Shown: in pieces, positions 44,778 to 52,788 of the stretch
How the letters are laid out: every line of letters starts with the position of its first letter
Numbering within the stretch: the stretch's first letter is position 1
Assembly (NCBI GenBank): GCA_963740255.1
Contig: CAVUDO010000002.1
Span: 1,674,001-1,738,000, forward strand
DNA length: 64,000 nt
Source of the DNA: CAVUDO01 sp963740255
GTDB lineage: Bacteria; Actinomycetota; Actinomycetes; Mycobacteriales; Cryptosporangiaceae
Direction: 5' to 3'
Position numbers and translations under genes: made by a program
Notes under the pieces: generated by a model
Told to the model about the DNA's origin: nothing
The model's database searches: none
The model's input: only the letters and a program-made list of their open reading frames with translations

Positions 44778-45224
44778 GTGCCGACCTACCAGTACGCGTG
44801 CACCCAGTGCCGGCATCGGCTCGAAGTCGTCCAGTCGTTCTCGGACCATGCGCTGACCACCTGCCCCGAGTGCGAAGGCGCGCTGCGCAAGGTCTTCTCG
44901 CCGGTCGGGGTCGTGTTCAAGGGCTCCGGCTTCTACCGCAACGACTCCCGTGCCGCCGCTGGCGCGAAGGAGGCGTCTTCGGACTCGTCGGGCTCGAAGA
45001 CGGCCTCGTCGGACCCCAAGAAGTCCGACTCCAAGCAGGCAGCCGACGCGAAGCCTGGTTCGTCGGCCGGCTCGTCCGGATCTTCCGGCTCGTCCGGATC
45101 TTCCGGCTCGTCCGGATCTTCCGGCTCGTCCGGCGATCGGTCCGGCGGCACGAGCGCGTCCAACGGCCACGCCGCACCCAGCGGGCCCACCTCGAAGCCC
45201 GCGAAGTCCGCCAGCTCCGCCTGA
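44778..45224 (+). CDS. FmdB-type zinc-ribbon protein with Gly/Ser repeat tail
   Basis: A 148-residue protein. The first 60 residues are an FmdB zinc ribbon: YQYACTQCRHRLEVVQSF, then TTCPECEGALRKVFSPVGVVFKGSGFYRND. The remainder is low-complexity Ser/Lys/Asp, then tandem SGS triplets, a disordered tail. The related Rv0991 zinc ribbon is reported as a redox-regulated chaperone-like protein in mycobacteria. GTG start behind GAGAGCGGG. Located 97 bp after the folate gene. Confidence 0.88.
   Translation: MPTYQYACTQCRHRLEVVQSFSDHALTTCPECEGALRKVFSPVGVVFKGSGFYRNDSRAAAGAKEASSDSSGSKTASSDPKKSDSKQAADAKPGSSAGSSGSSGSSGSSGSSGSSGSSGDRSGGTSASNGHAAPSGPTSKPAKSASSA
45067..45133 (+). repeat. 18-bp tandem repeat in the FmdB-type gene
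   Basis: About 3.6 copies of an 18-base unit (TCCGGATCTTCCGGCTCG) encoding SGSSGS repeats. Copies are essentially identical, so length variation by slippage is likely and would stay in frame. Confidence 0.9.
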
Positions 45225-45344
45225 CGCGGCTCTCCGCCGTCCCCAGGCGGCCGCGTTCTCCACAGCTCTGGCGCCTGGGCGCCACGCGCGCGGCGTCCTC
45301 CCTACGGTCTGGATCGTCACCAGGTCGTTCGGAGAGGAGCCGCG

Positions 45345-45866
45345 ATGCGCTACCCGGCCGGGTCGTCCCACCTGCCTTTCGACGGTGTCCACGGCGCGGA
45401 CGAGCGCTCGGCCGCCGACACGGACGAACGTCTCGACGCTCCCCGGCTGTGGCGGAGGCCACGCACGGCCGGACTCCTGCGGATGTCGGCGGTCACGGCC
45501 CTGCTGCTGCTCGCCGCCGGGGTGGTGGTGGCCGGCCCCTCGCTGGGGACGACGCCCGGCAGCCGGCCCGTGTGCGCGGCGCTGCCCGACACGCCGCCCG
45601 CGGGCACGGTCGGCTTCCCGCTCCGGCTGCCGGAACCGGCGGTGGCCGCCGTCCTGCACCGGGGACACCGGGTCGACGTGCTCGCCCCGCCGAAGGACGG
45701 CGCGCCGGCTGTGGTGGTCGCCGCCGACCTGCTCGTGCTCCGCGCGGCTGTGGGCTCGTCCGCCGGCGGCGCGGTTCTCTACCTCGCGGCGAACCCGGAG
45801 CAGGCGAACGCGCTGGCCGGGTTACACCCGGACATTCCGGTCTCCGTTACAGTGCGGGCGCTCTGA
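45345..45866 (+). CDS. SAF/CpaB-like domain membrane protein
   Basis: A 173-residue protein with one membrane helix (about 46-64, MSAVTALLLLAAGVVVAG) and an exported C-terminal domain. That part contains GTVGFPLRLPEPAVAAVLHRGHRVDVLAPP, the SAF/RcpC pattern of CpaB pilus-assembly proteins, and a strand ending LYLAANPEQANALAGL. It is too short to be a full CpaB and there are no pilus genes nearby, so its role is unknown. GGAGAGGAG precedes the ATG. Confidence 0.75.
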   Translation: MRYPAGSSHLPFDGVHGADERSAADTDERLDAPRLWRRPRTAGLLRMSAVTALLLLAAGVVVAGPSLGTTPGSRPVCAALPDTPPAGTVGFPLRLPEPAVAAVLHRGHRVDVLAPPKDGAPAVVVAADLLVLRAAVGSSAGGAVLYLAANPEQANALAGLHPDIPVSVTVRAL

Positions 45867-45919
45867 CGCCCGCCGGGGCCCGACCCGGGCTCACCGGCTC
45901 ACCCTGGAAGGACCGCACC

Positions 45920-46297
45920 ATGCTCAAGGGGTTCAAGGACTTCGTCCTCCGCGGCAACGTCGTCGATCTCGCCGTGGGCGTGGTGATCGGCGCGGCCTTC
46001 GGTGCGGTGGTCACGCAGCTCACCTCGTCGTTCCTCAAGCCGCTGATCCAGCTGGCCACCGGCGGCGGCAAGGTGGGCGGCACGTTCACCGTGAACGGCG
46101 TGGTGTTCGACTACGGCGCGTTCCTCAACGCACTGATCACCTTCCTGCTCACCGCGGCGGCGATCTACTTCCTCGTGGTGACGCCGATGAACGCCCTCGC
46201 CGAGCGCCGCAAGCGGGACGCCGAACCGGAGCCGGACGCACCCAGCGAGGAGGTCCGACTGCTCACCGACATCCGCGACGCCCTCAGCCGCCGCTGA
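45920..46297 (+). CDS. mscL: Large-conductance mechanosensitive channel
   Basis: A 125-residue MscL, which opens under membrane tension to release solutes during osmotic downshift. The N-terminus MLKGFKDFVLRGNVVDLAVG and the pore-lining first helix (VVIGAAFGAVVTQLT) are typical. A second helix lies at about 72-95, followed by a charged C-terminal helix (EEVRLLTDIRDALSRR). GGAAGG precedes the ATG; it follows the SAF protein by 53 bp. Confidence 0.96.
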   Translation: MLKGFKDFVLRGNVVDLAVGVVIGAAFGAVVTQLTSSFLKPLIQLATGGGKVGGTFTVNGVVFDYGAFLNALITFLLTAAAIYFLVVTPMNALAERRKRDAEPEPDAPSEEVRLLTDIRDALSRR

Positions 46298-46388
46298 TTC
46301 GTCCAGTGCCCCGGCTCGGCCCGGCGGCGCGTCACGCGGCGCCACGCCGGGCGCGCCCCGCGACGCCGACGGGATGCCGCGCGCGGCG

Positions 46389-46556
46389 TCAGGCGCTCCA
46401 GTGCGGCGGCCGGTCGTCGAGGAGGCGGACCTCCGGGTCCTCCTCCGCGACCTCGCGCCAGTCGGTGTCGAGATCGTCGGAGGTCTGGTCGGGCAGCACG
46501 ACGATGTCGGTGTCGTCCACCATCGGTGCCTCGCGGTCGGAATCGGGCGTACTCAT
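46389..46556 (-). CDS. Small acidic hypothetical protein
   Basis: A 55-residue, strongly acidic protein (many Asp/Glu, e.g. TSDDLDTDWREVAEEDPEVRLLDD). No recognised domain or membrane helix. GAGGGGG lies eight bases before the ATG, which supports translation. It sits between mscL (convergent) and the MT0933-type gene (divergent). Confidence 0.55.
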   Translation of the reverse strand: MSTPDSDREAPMVDDTDIVVLPDQTSDDLDTDWREVAEEDPEVRLLDDRPPHWSA

Positions 46557-46712
46557 GGTGCGTTCCCCCTCGTCAGGACGCGAGGAGCCAGGCAGATCCG
46601 CGCCGCTCGGGTAGGTGGCCAGGTCGGAAAGGTCCACTATCATCCCTCTCGTCGGTACCGGAGAGCGTACGTCGGATCACCGGCGATCCGGGCCGAGGGA
46701 GAGGGGCGCACG

Positions 46713-46895
46713 ATGGGGGACTTCCTCAACAAGGCCAAGGACTTCCTGGGCGACCACCCGGAGCAGACCGAATCGGCAATCGACAAGGTCGGCGACTTCG
46801 TCGACGAGAAGACCGGCAACAAGCACAGCGAGCACATCGACACCGCTCAGGAGAAGGCCAAGGAGTTCCTGGACGGCGACAAGTCCGGTCGCTGA
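46713..46895 (+). CDS. MT0933/Rv0909-type antitoxin-like protein
   Basis: A 60-residue charged helical protein with KAKDFLGDHPEQTESAIDKVGDFVDEKTGNKHSEHIDTAQEKAKEF, matching the actinobacterial MT0933 antitoxin family (CsbD-like composition). In M. tuberculosis the relative Rv0909 pairs with a toxin; no toxin gene adjoins here, so it may be a stress protein or orphan. GAGGGAGAGG precedes the ATG. Confidence 0.75.
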   Translation: MGDFLNKAKDFLGDHPEQTESAIDKVGDFVDEKTGNKHSEHIDTAQEKAKEFLDGDKSGR

Positions 46896-46985
46896 GCACG
46901 CCCGTCGACACGAGGGGCGCCTCCCGGGGGCGGGAGGCGCCCCTCGCGCATCCGCCGGGCCGGGTGACGCCGCGACGACGAACCG

Positions 46986-49595
46986 TCAGGGCACGAGCCG
47001 TTGGGTATGCCGGGCCGTCCGACGGATCTCGGCGGCGTCCCATCGCATCGGCGTGGTATCACCCGTCCGCCAGAGCTCGGTCTGGTCGACGTAGTACGGC
47101 GAGAAGGCGTGGCCCGACGTTCCGGTGAGGTTGACCCACCGCGAGCGGTCGAGATCGTCGAGATCGACCACCATCCGCATCGACGGCACCCAGGTCACCT
47201 CGTACCCCTCGTGCGCGTTCCACCCGGTGGCGTTCACGATCGCGTTGCCGCCCGAGGTCGGGTACGGCCCGCGGTTGAACATCCACTCCACCGGGCCGAG
47301 GCCGGACTTCCCGAACGTCTGGTGGTGCAGCGTCAGCGTGTGCACGTCGCCCCAGCGCCAGGCCACCGGGTCCGGGCCCAGCCGGGCGGTCAGCTCCGTC
47401 GCGGCGTCCTCCATCGCGGTGCGCAGCACGTCGTCCCGGGTCTCGACGGGCGCGGTGGCGCGGATGTCCCACCAGGGCGAGTCCGGCGTGGCGAGCAGGC
47501 CTCGCACCACCTCGAACCACCGCGCGCCGCCGTCGGGCTCGGTGCCCTCGGGCAGCTCGTCGAACGTCTGCACCATCAGGTGCCGCCAGACGGCGTTGTA
47601 GTAGGCAGCCGCCGGAGATCCCTCCGGTTGGGTGTGGTCCCAGTCGCGGAACAGCGCGCGGGCCTTGGACGCGCCCTGGTTGACCGCGGTGCCGAACAGG
47701 TAGGGGACGAGGTGCGGCGCGTTGCCGTTGCGGCTGTCCAGTTGCATGGCGGTCATGGCACCAACGTCCAACCGGCCGGGGGCCTGGGCGAGCAGGTCGT
47801 GGATTCGCTGGCTGCGGTAGCCGAAGTCCCAGTCGGCGGTGATCTGGTAGGGGTACTGGTTGCCGACCACCTGCTGGTTGGCGGTGGCGATGTATCCGGC
47901 CGGCGGGTTGAGGACGGCGGGCAGCTCCTCGAACGCGATCCGGCCCGTCCAGTCGTTGCGGGACTCCCACCCCGGCACCGGATAGCGTCCGTCGGCCCCG
48001 CCGCTGCGGATCGGGATGTCGCCCGGGGACTGGTACCCGATGTTGCCGTCCACGTCGGCGTAGACGATGTTCTGCGACGGGACCGCGAAGAACGCCGCCG
48101 CGGCCCGGAACTCCGCCCAGTTGCCGGCCGCGTTGAAGCCGAACAGTGCGTCCATCGTGCGGCTGGGGTCCAGCGCGGTCCAGCGCAGCGCCACCCCGTA
48201 CGGCGCGGTGGGCCGCTGGGCCTGGTCGGCGGGCGTGCCGTCCTCGGCCACCGGCGGTTCGGCCCCCACCGCCCGCAGGTCGGCGTCCCGGTCGGACAGC
48301 AACGGGCCGTGCACGGTGCTCCGGATCCGCACCCGCACCGGGTCCCCGCCGGCCACCCGGATCGTCTCGGTCCGCGTGTCCAGGCGCACCAACCGGCCGT
48401 CCCGCCGGTACGAGTCGCCCTCCACCTTCTCCAGGTAGAAGTCGGTGACGTCCGGGGCGAGGTTGGTGAAACCCCAGGCCACCCGGGCGTTGTGACCGAT
48501 CACCACGCCCGGTACGCCGGAGAAGGTGAAGCCCGCGACGTCGAACGGGCACGCCGGGCCGACGGTCGTGCAGTGCAGCCCCATCTGGTACCAGATCGAC
48601 GGCAGTGTCGGGCCCAGGTGCGGGTCGTTGGCCAGGATCGGTTTGCCGCTGGCCGTGCGGCTGCCCGCGACGACCCAGGAGTTCGAGCCGATCCCGTGCC
48701 CGCTCGGCCCGAGCATCTGCGGCAACCGACCCAACCCGGCCCGCACGGCCGCGAGCGCCGGCGCGGCGTCGATCACCGCGGTGCCCGCCCCAGGCGGCGC
48801 TCCCCCGGTGCCCGAGCCACGCTGCGCCGGGGTCGGACGCCGCCGCGGGGGTTCGCGCCGGGTGGCGTCCGGGTCGAACTGGCCGTCCACCACGGTGCCG
48901 CGGTCGAGGATCGGGCGATGCCGGTCGATCGGGTACGCGGGGGAGAGCGACTCGACCTGCGCGCGGGTGAGGCCGCCGGCCAGCAGCGCGGCGCGTTCGA
49001 GCTCGTCGGCGGCGTTGCTGCGCAGGTCCCACGCCATCGCCTTGAGCCAGGCCAGGCTGTCGACGGCGGTCCACTTCTCGATCGTGTAGTCGGGGTTCCG
49101 CAGCGCCAGCACGGCGTACTCGAGGCTGGCCGAGGCGCCGGAATGGTCGGCCAGCCAGGCGTTCACGCCCGCGGCGTAGGCATCGAGGTAGCGGCGGGTG
49201 GTCGGCGCGACGAGCTTGTACTCCTGCTCGGCGACCCGTCGCCAGCCCATCGTCCGGATGTAGGCGTCGGTCTCCACCTGGCTCGGGCCGAACAGCTCCG
49301 AGAGCCGGCCAGCGGTGACGTGGCGGCGGACGTCCATCTCCCAGAACCGGTCGGTGGCGTGCAGGTAGCCCTGGGCCAGGAACAGGTCGTGGGCCGTCGC
49401 CGCGTACACCTGCGGCACGCCGTGCTCGTCCCGGTGGACGGTCACCGGCGCCGACAGGCCGCGCACCCGCAGCTCCCCGTCGTAGTCCGGGAACGAGGCT
49501 CGGACAACCACCACCGCGGCGAGCCCGAGCATTAGCACGAGCGCCAGCACCGACGCCACCGTCACCACACCGACCTGCCGTAACACCCGCGCCAT
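46986..49595 (-). CDS. Penicillin acylase family Ntn-hydrolase
   Basis: An 869-residue precursor of the penicillin amidase family, which cleaves amide bonds such as those of N-acyl-homoserine lactones or beta-lactam side chains. The N-terminal membrane helix (about 10-32) implies export. The alpha-chain region has GVPQVYAATAHDLFLAQGYLHATDRFWEMD. Autoproteolysis would occur at G|SNSW near residue 303 (GIGSNSWVVAGSRTASGKPILANDPHL), making Ser the N-terminal nucleophile. The start at 49595 is preferred; an in-frame GTG lies two codons upstream. Substrate unknown. Confidence 0.9.
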   Translation of the reverse strand: MARVLRQVGVVTVASVLALVLMLGLAAVVVVRASFPDYDGELRVRGLSAPVTVHRDEHGVPQVYAATAHDLFLAQGYLHATDRFWEMDVRRHVTAGRLSELFGPSQVETDAYIRTMGWRRVAEQEYKLVAPTTRRYLDAYAAGVNAWLADHSGASASLEYAVLALRNPDYTIEKWTAVDSLAWLKAMAWDLRSNAADELERAALLAGGLTRAQVESLSPAYPIDRHRPILDRGTVVDGQFDPDATRREPPRRRPTPAQRGSGTGGAPPGAGTAVIDAAPALAAVRAGLGRLPQMLGPSGHGIGSNSWVVAGSRTASGKPILANDPHLGPTLPSIWYQMGLHCTTVGPACPFDVAGFTFSGVPGVVIGHNARVAWGFTNLAPDVTDFYLEKVEGDSYRRDGRLVRLDTRTETIRVAGGDPVRVRIRSTVHGPLLSDRDADLRAVGAEPPVAEDGTPADQAQRPTAPYGVALRWTALDPSRTMDALFGFNAAGNWAEFRAAAAFFAVPSQNIVYADVDGNIGYQSPGDIPIRSGGADGRYPVPGWESRNDWTGRIAFEELPAVLNPPAGYIATANQQVVGNQYPYQITADWDFGYRSQRIHDLLAQAPGRLDVGAMTAMQLDSRNGNAPHLVPYLFGTAVNQGASKARALFRDWDHTQPEGSPAAAYYNAVWRHLMVQTFDELPEGTEPDGGARWFEVVRGLLATPDSPWWDIRATAPVETRDDVLRTAMEDAATELTARLGPDPVAWRWGDVHTLTLHHQTFGKSGLGPVEWMFNRGPYPTSGGNAIVNATGWNAHEGYEVTWVPSMRMVVDLDDLDRSRWVNLTGTSGHAFSPYYVDQTELWRTGDTTPMRWDAAEIRRTARHTQRLVP

Positions 49596-49733
49596 TCTCA
49601 CAGCAGGCACTGTAGGTGCCCGGGGGCACGACCGGGTCCGCTCCGCGCGGGATAGCCTGGGCATCCTCCCGCTCCGTTCCGGGTCCGTGACCGTCCGGCC
49701 ACCGGCGGCCGGCGTCGCGAAGAGGTGATATCC

Positions 49734-50735
49734 ATGCTCGACCCGCGTCTGCTCACCCGCGCCCGTCGCGCCCGGCTCGACGCCGAACGACGCCGGCGCG
49801 GCGAGCGGATCTGGCCGGAGGACTTCGCCGACCGGCTCACCAGTCCGATGCCGACCCTGCGGAAGGCGTTCGGCCTGCTGCGCTCCGGCCGGCTGCGGCC
49901 CGCCAACGTCGACGACGCCGACCTGATCCCGGTGAAGCGCTCCGGCCTGCCCCGGGCGGCGCAGGACGAGCTGGTGGTCACCTGGGTCGGGCACGCCAGC
50001 TTCGTCCTGCAGGTGGACGGCCTGACCATCCTCACCGACCCGATCTGGTCGGACGCGATGCCCGGCGTCCCCCGGCGCGTCACGCCACCCGGTGTGGCGT
50101 GGTCGGAGCTGCCGCCGGTCGACGCCGTGGTGATCAGCCACAACCACTACGACCACCTGGATGCCCCGACCATCCGCCGGCTGCCCCGCGACACCCCGGT
50201 CTTCGCGCCGGCGGCGCTGGGCCCCTGGTTCACCCGGCGCGGTTTCGTCGACGTCACCGAGCTGGACTGGTGGGAGTCGGCCGAACTGGTCGGGGTCGAC
50301 TTCGCGTTCGTCCCCGCGCACCACTGGAGCAAGCGCGGCCTCACCGACACCTGCAGGACGCTGTGGGGCGGCTGGGTGATCACCGCCCAGGACGGCCGGC
50401 GGGTCTACTTCGCGGGCGACACCGGGTACGGGCACTGGTTCACCGAGATCGGCCAACGCTACCCCGGCATCGACCTCGCCCTGCTCCCGATCGGCGCGTA
50501 CGACCCGGAATGGTTCATGCAGCCCGTGCACATGAACCCCGAGGAGGCCGTGCGGGCCTGCGCCGACCTCGGCACCCCGCGGATGGCGAGCATGCACTGG
50601 GGCACGTTCATGCTCACCCGCGAACCGCTGACCGAGCCGCTGGAACGCGTCCGGACGGCCTGGGACGCCGCCGGCCACGACCGCGCGAACCTCTGGGACC
50701 TGGCGGTCGGCGAGTCGCGCACCCTGCCGGCATGA
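49734..50735 (+). CDS. Metallo-beta-lactamase-fold hydrolase (NAPE-PLD/UlaG-like)
   Basis: A 333-residue MBL-fold protein. It carries WVGHASFVLQVDGLTILTDPIW, the metal motif SHNHYDHLD, VPAHHWSKRG, YFAGDTGYGHWF and the late MASMHWGTFML. The arrangement matches the N-acyl-phosphatidylethanolamine phospholipase D-like branch, suggesting hydrolysis of phosphodiesters or lipids. AGAGGTG precedes the ATG. Its stop overlaps the MazF-like start as ATGA. Confidence 0.9.
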   Translation: MLDPRLLTRARRARLDAERRRRGERIWPEDFADRLTSPMPTLRKAFGLLRSGRLRPANVDDADLIPVKRSGLPRAAQDELVVTWVGHASFVLQVDGLTILTDPIWSDAMPGVPRRVTPPGVAWSELPPVDAVVISHNHYDHLDAPTIRRLPRDTPVFAPAALGPWFTRRGFVDVTELDWWESAELVGVDFAFVPAHHWSKRGLTDTCRTLWGGWVITAQDGRRVYFAGDTGYGHWFTEIGQRYPGIDLALLPIGAYDPEWFMQPVHMNPEEAVRACADLGTPRMASMHWGTFMLTREPLTEPLERVRTAWDAAGHDRANLWDLAVGESRTLPA

Positions 50736-51222
50736 GCCGTCTGCTGCGCCGGGTGGCCACCGAGTTCGCCCGGCTGGTGCGGTCGGGCGCCGCCGTGGCA
50801 GGGACGGACGCCCCGCCCTCCGCGCCCGCGGAGACGGCGCCGGCGTTGGAGTACGCGCCGCGCCGCGACGGCCGGCCCGACCCGGGCGAGGTGGTCTGGG
50901 CCTGGGTGGCGTTTGAGGACGACCCCCGCCAGGGCAAGGACCGGCCGGTGCTGGTCGTGGCCCGCGACGGCCCGCTGCTGGTGGGCCTGACGCTCACCAG
51001 CAAGGACCACGACCGCGACCGGGCGGACGAGGCGCGCCACGGGCGGAGCTGGATCGACATCGCACCGGGGGCTGGGACTCCCGTGGCAGGCCGAGCGAGG
51101 CCCGGCTCGACCGGCTGCTCCGGCTCGATCCGGAGTCCGTACGCCGCGAGGGCGCGAGCCTGGACGAGGTCCGCTTCGACGAGGTCGTGCTGGCGCTACG
51201 GGCCGTGCACGGCTGGCGCTGA
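50732..51222 (+). pseudogene. MazF/PemK-like toxin gene with one frameshift
   Basis: The frame begins at the ATG overlapping the MBL stop. Residues 50-115 are MazF/PemK-like: DPGEVVWAWVAFEDDPRQGKDRPVLVVARD, LTSKDHDRD, SWIDI. After the G5 run at 51067-51071 the reading moves by one base to WDSRGRPSEARLDRLLRLDPESV and FDEVVLALRAVHGW, then TGA at 51220. One added G would give a normal protein (about 163 residues). The missing base could be real or a homopolymer error. No antitoxin gene adjoins. Confidence 0.8.
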
Positions 51223-51275
51223 ACCGCGCCGTCACTCAACTCGCCGCGTGGTGGTCCCCTGCGCCCGCTGGCCGT

Positions 51276-51998
51276 TCACCGACCGGTGTGGACGTACCTC
51301 GCCAGATGGGCGTGGAGCAGCGACCGGGCCTGTGCGAGCACGGCCTCGTCTCCGCCCGGGTCGCGGGCGAAGGCGAACCGCACCAGGGCGTCGGCGACCT
51401 TGAGCGTCGTGACCAGCGCGAGCCGCAGGTCCGGAGTGGCGCGAACACCGCATCGGGAGGTCAACAGCGCGGCGATCCGGATCGCGGCGACCGTGTCGTG
51501 GGCGCTCTCGGCCAAGTCCGGTTCGACGGCATCGCCGAACCGGACGGCGCGGAAGCCCGGCTGCTCCCGGCACAGGCCGATGTAGACGTCGAGCGCCGCC
51601 TCGACCTGCTCCCACCAGTCGGGGTGCCGACGCGAGAGCAGGGTCGCGTCCAACCGGTCGAGGAAGAGGGCCAGGTTGCGGGCGGAAAGCGCCTCCACCA
51701 CCGCACGCTTGTCGGCGAAGAACTGGTAGAACGACCCGGGCGAAACCCCGGCCCGGCGGGCGATCAGGCTCGTGGTCGTGGCCTCGTAGCCCCGGTCGGC
51801 GACGAGCTGCCCCGCGGCATCGAGGACGCGCCCGACCCTGATCCGGCTCCGATCCTGACTCGGCGTGCGCCGGAGCGGGTCGGCGTGCGGCGAGCCGGCT
51901 CGCCGGGTCGCGGGCGGAGGACGCAGGCCGGGTCGGTGCGGAGCGGCGTGCGGCCCGCCGGCCAGGACGGGCGGCGATGGACGTTGACCCGTTGTCAC
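51276..51998 (-). CDS. TetR-family regulator
   Basis: A 240-residue TetR protein from the GTG at 51998. A long Pro/Arg-rich N-terminal extension (about 50 residues) precedes the helix-turn-helix VGRVLDAAGQLVADRGYEAT, TTSLIARRAGVSPGSFYQFFADKRA. The remaining domain is helical and probably binds a ligand. The start is uncertain; a codon six residues upstream is possible. No clear regulated neighbour is evident, though the divergent zinc-ribbon gene shares its upstream region. Confidence 0.85.
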   Translation of the reverse strand: MTTGQRPSPPVLAGGPHAAPHRPGLRPPPATRRAGSPHADPLRRTPSQDRSRIRVGRVLDAAGQLVADRGYEATTTSLIARRAGVSPGSFYQFFADKRAVVEALSARNLALFLDRLDATLLSRRHPDWWEQVEAALDVYIGLCREQPGFRAVRFGDAVEPDLAESAHDTVAAIRIAALLTSRCGVRATPDLRLALVTTLKVADALVRFAFARDPGGDEAVLAQARSLLHAHLARYVHTGR

Positions 51999-52188
51999 GC
52001 GCGGAGTATCGCCCACGGAGACCCGGCAGATGGGCCGAGCACCGCGCGACGCGCCGGGCGGTCACTGTGCGGGCGGCACGGACCGGGTAGGTGCCGTTCG
52101 GCATGGCGGCTTGCGATCCTGTCGGGGGGACGTGCTTTGCTTACAACCGTGTAATTCGGATGTTCCGATGCGGTAGGGAGGTGTCGCG

Positions 52189-52485
52189 ATGCTGACCGAG
52201 CTCGAGGTGCGATGCACCCGCTGCCGGGGCGGGCTCGTCTGTGCCGGGCAGTGGGAGACGTGGTATGCCCACGTCGACGAGGTCGAGGCGGCGTGGCTGG
52301 GCGAGCACGGGTCCCGCGACGGGCTCGACGGCGCGCCCGAGTGGCTCGAACTGGTCGATGCCCGTCCGGACTGTGAGCCCGAGACCGAGTGCACGTCCTG
52401 CAGCGGCACCGGCGTCCTCCTCACCGATGCCGGGCTCGAAGTGCTCGCCTGGGCCCGCGTCCGGCTCGACCACATCGCCGCCTGA
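52189..52485 (+). CDS. Small zinc-ribbon hypothetical protein
   Basis: A 98-residue acidic protein with two Cys pairs (VRCTRCRGG and ECTSCSGTG) about 60 residues apart, a likely zinc-ribbon scaffold. Between them is WYAHVDEVEAAWLGEHG. TAGGGAGGTG precedes the ATG. Function unknown. It is the last chromosomal gene before tRNA-Arg. Confidence 0.65.
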   Translation: MLTELEVRCTRCRGGLVCAGQWETWYAHVDEVEAAWLGEHGSRDGLDGAPEWLELVDARPDCEPETECTSCSGTGVLLTDAGLEVLAWARVRLDHIAA

Positions 52486-52621
52486 CTTGCGCTGCTCCCC
52501 GATCGCGTTGTCGTCGCGACCGAGATGACCTCGACGACCCGGTGCCGATAGGCTGGACGTGGTCAGGGCCACGCGCCTTGCGCCACCGTCGAACCGGCCT
52601 TCCCATGGTCGTCCGGCTCAC

Positions 52622-52694
52622 GCCCTCGTAGCTCAGGGGATAGAGCACCGCTCTCCTAAAGCGGGTGTCGGCAGTTCGAATCTGCCCGAGGGCA
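52622..52694 (+). tRNA. tRNA-Arg (anticodon CCT)
   Basis: A 73-nt cloverleaf. Acceptor GCCCTCG pairs with CGAGGGC, discriminator A, D-arm GCTCAGGGGATAGAGC, anticodon stem CCGCT/AGCGG around CTCCTAA, T-loop TTCGAAT. No encoded CCA. An integrase gene begins 94 bp downstream, so its 3' end is the likely attachment site of the second element. Confidence 0.96.
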
Positions 52695-52788
52695 CACCAT
52701 CTGACCAGCACCGGAGCCACGATCTCCGGCCGCCATAGTCCGACGCTGGGAACGGGTTAGGGAACGGGCGCTCGGTAAACTCGAACCC

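Noticed and set aside
45067..45133. CRISPR-like regular repeats
   Set aside because: The repeats are contiguous 18-bp coding units with no spacers. No CRISPR array was seen in the window.
46986..50678. A 1230-residue minus-strand frame including the penicillin acylase
   Set aside because: Only the part from 49595 resembles the family; the upstream third is antisense to the MBL-fold gene.
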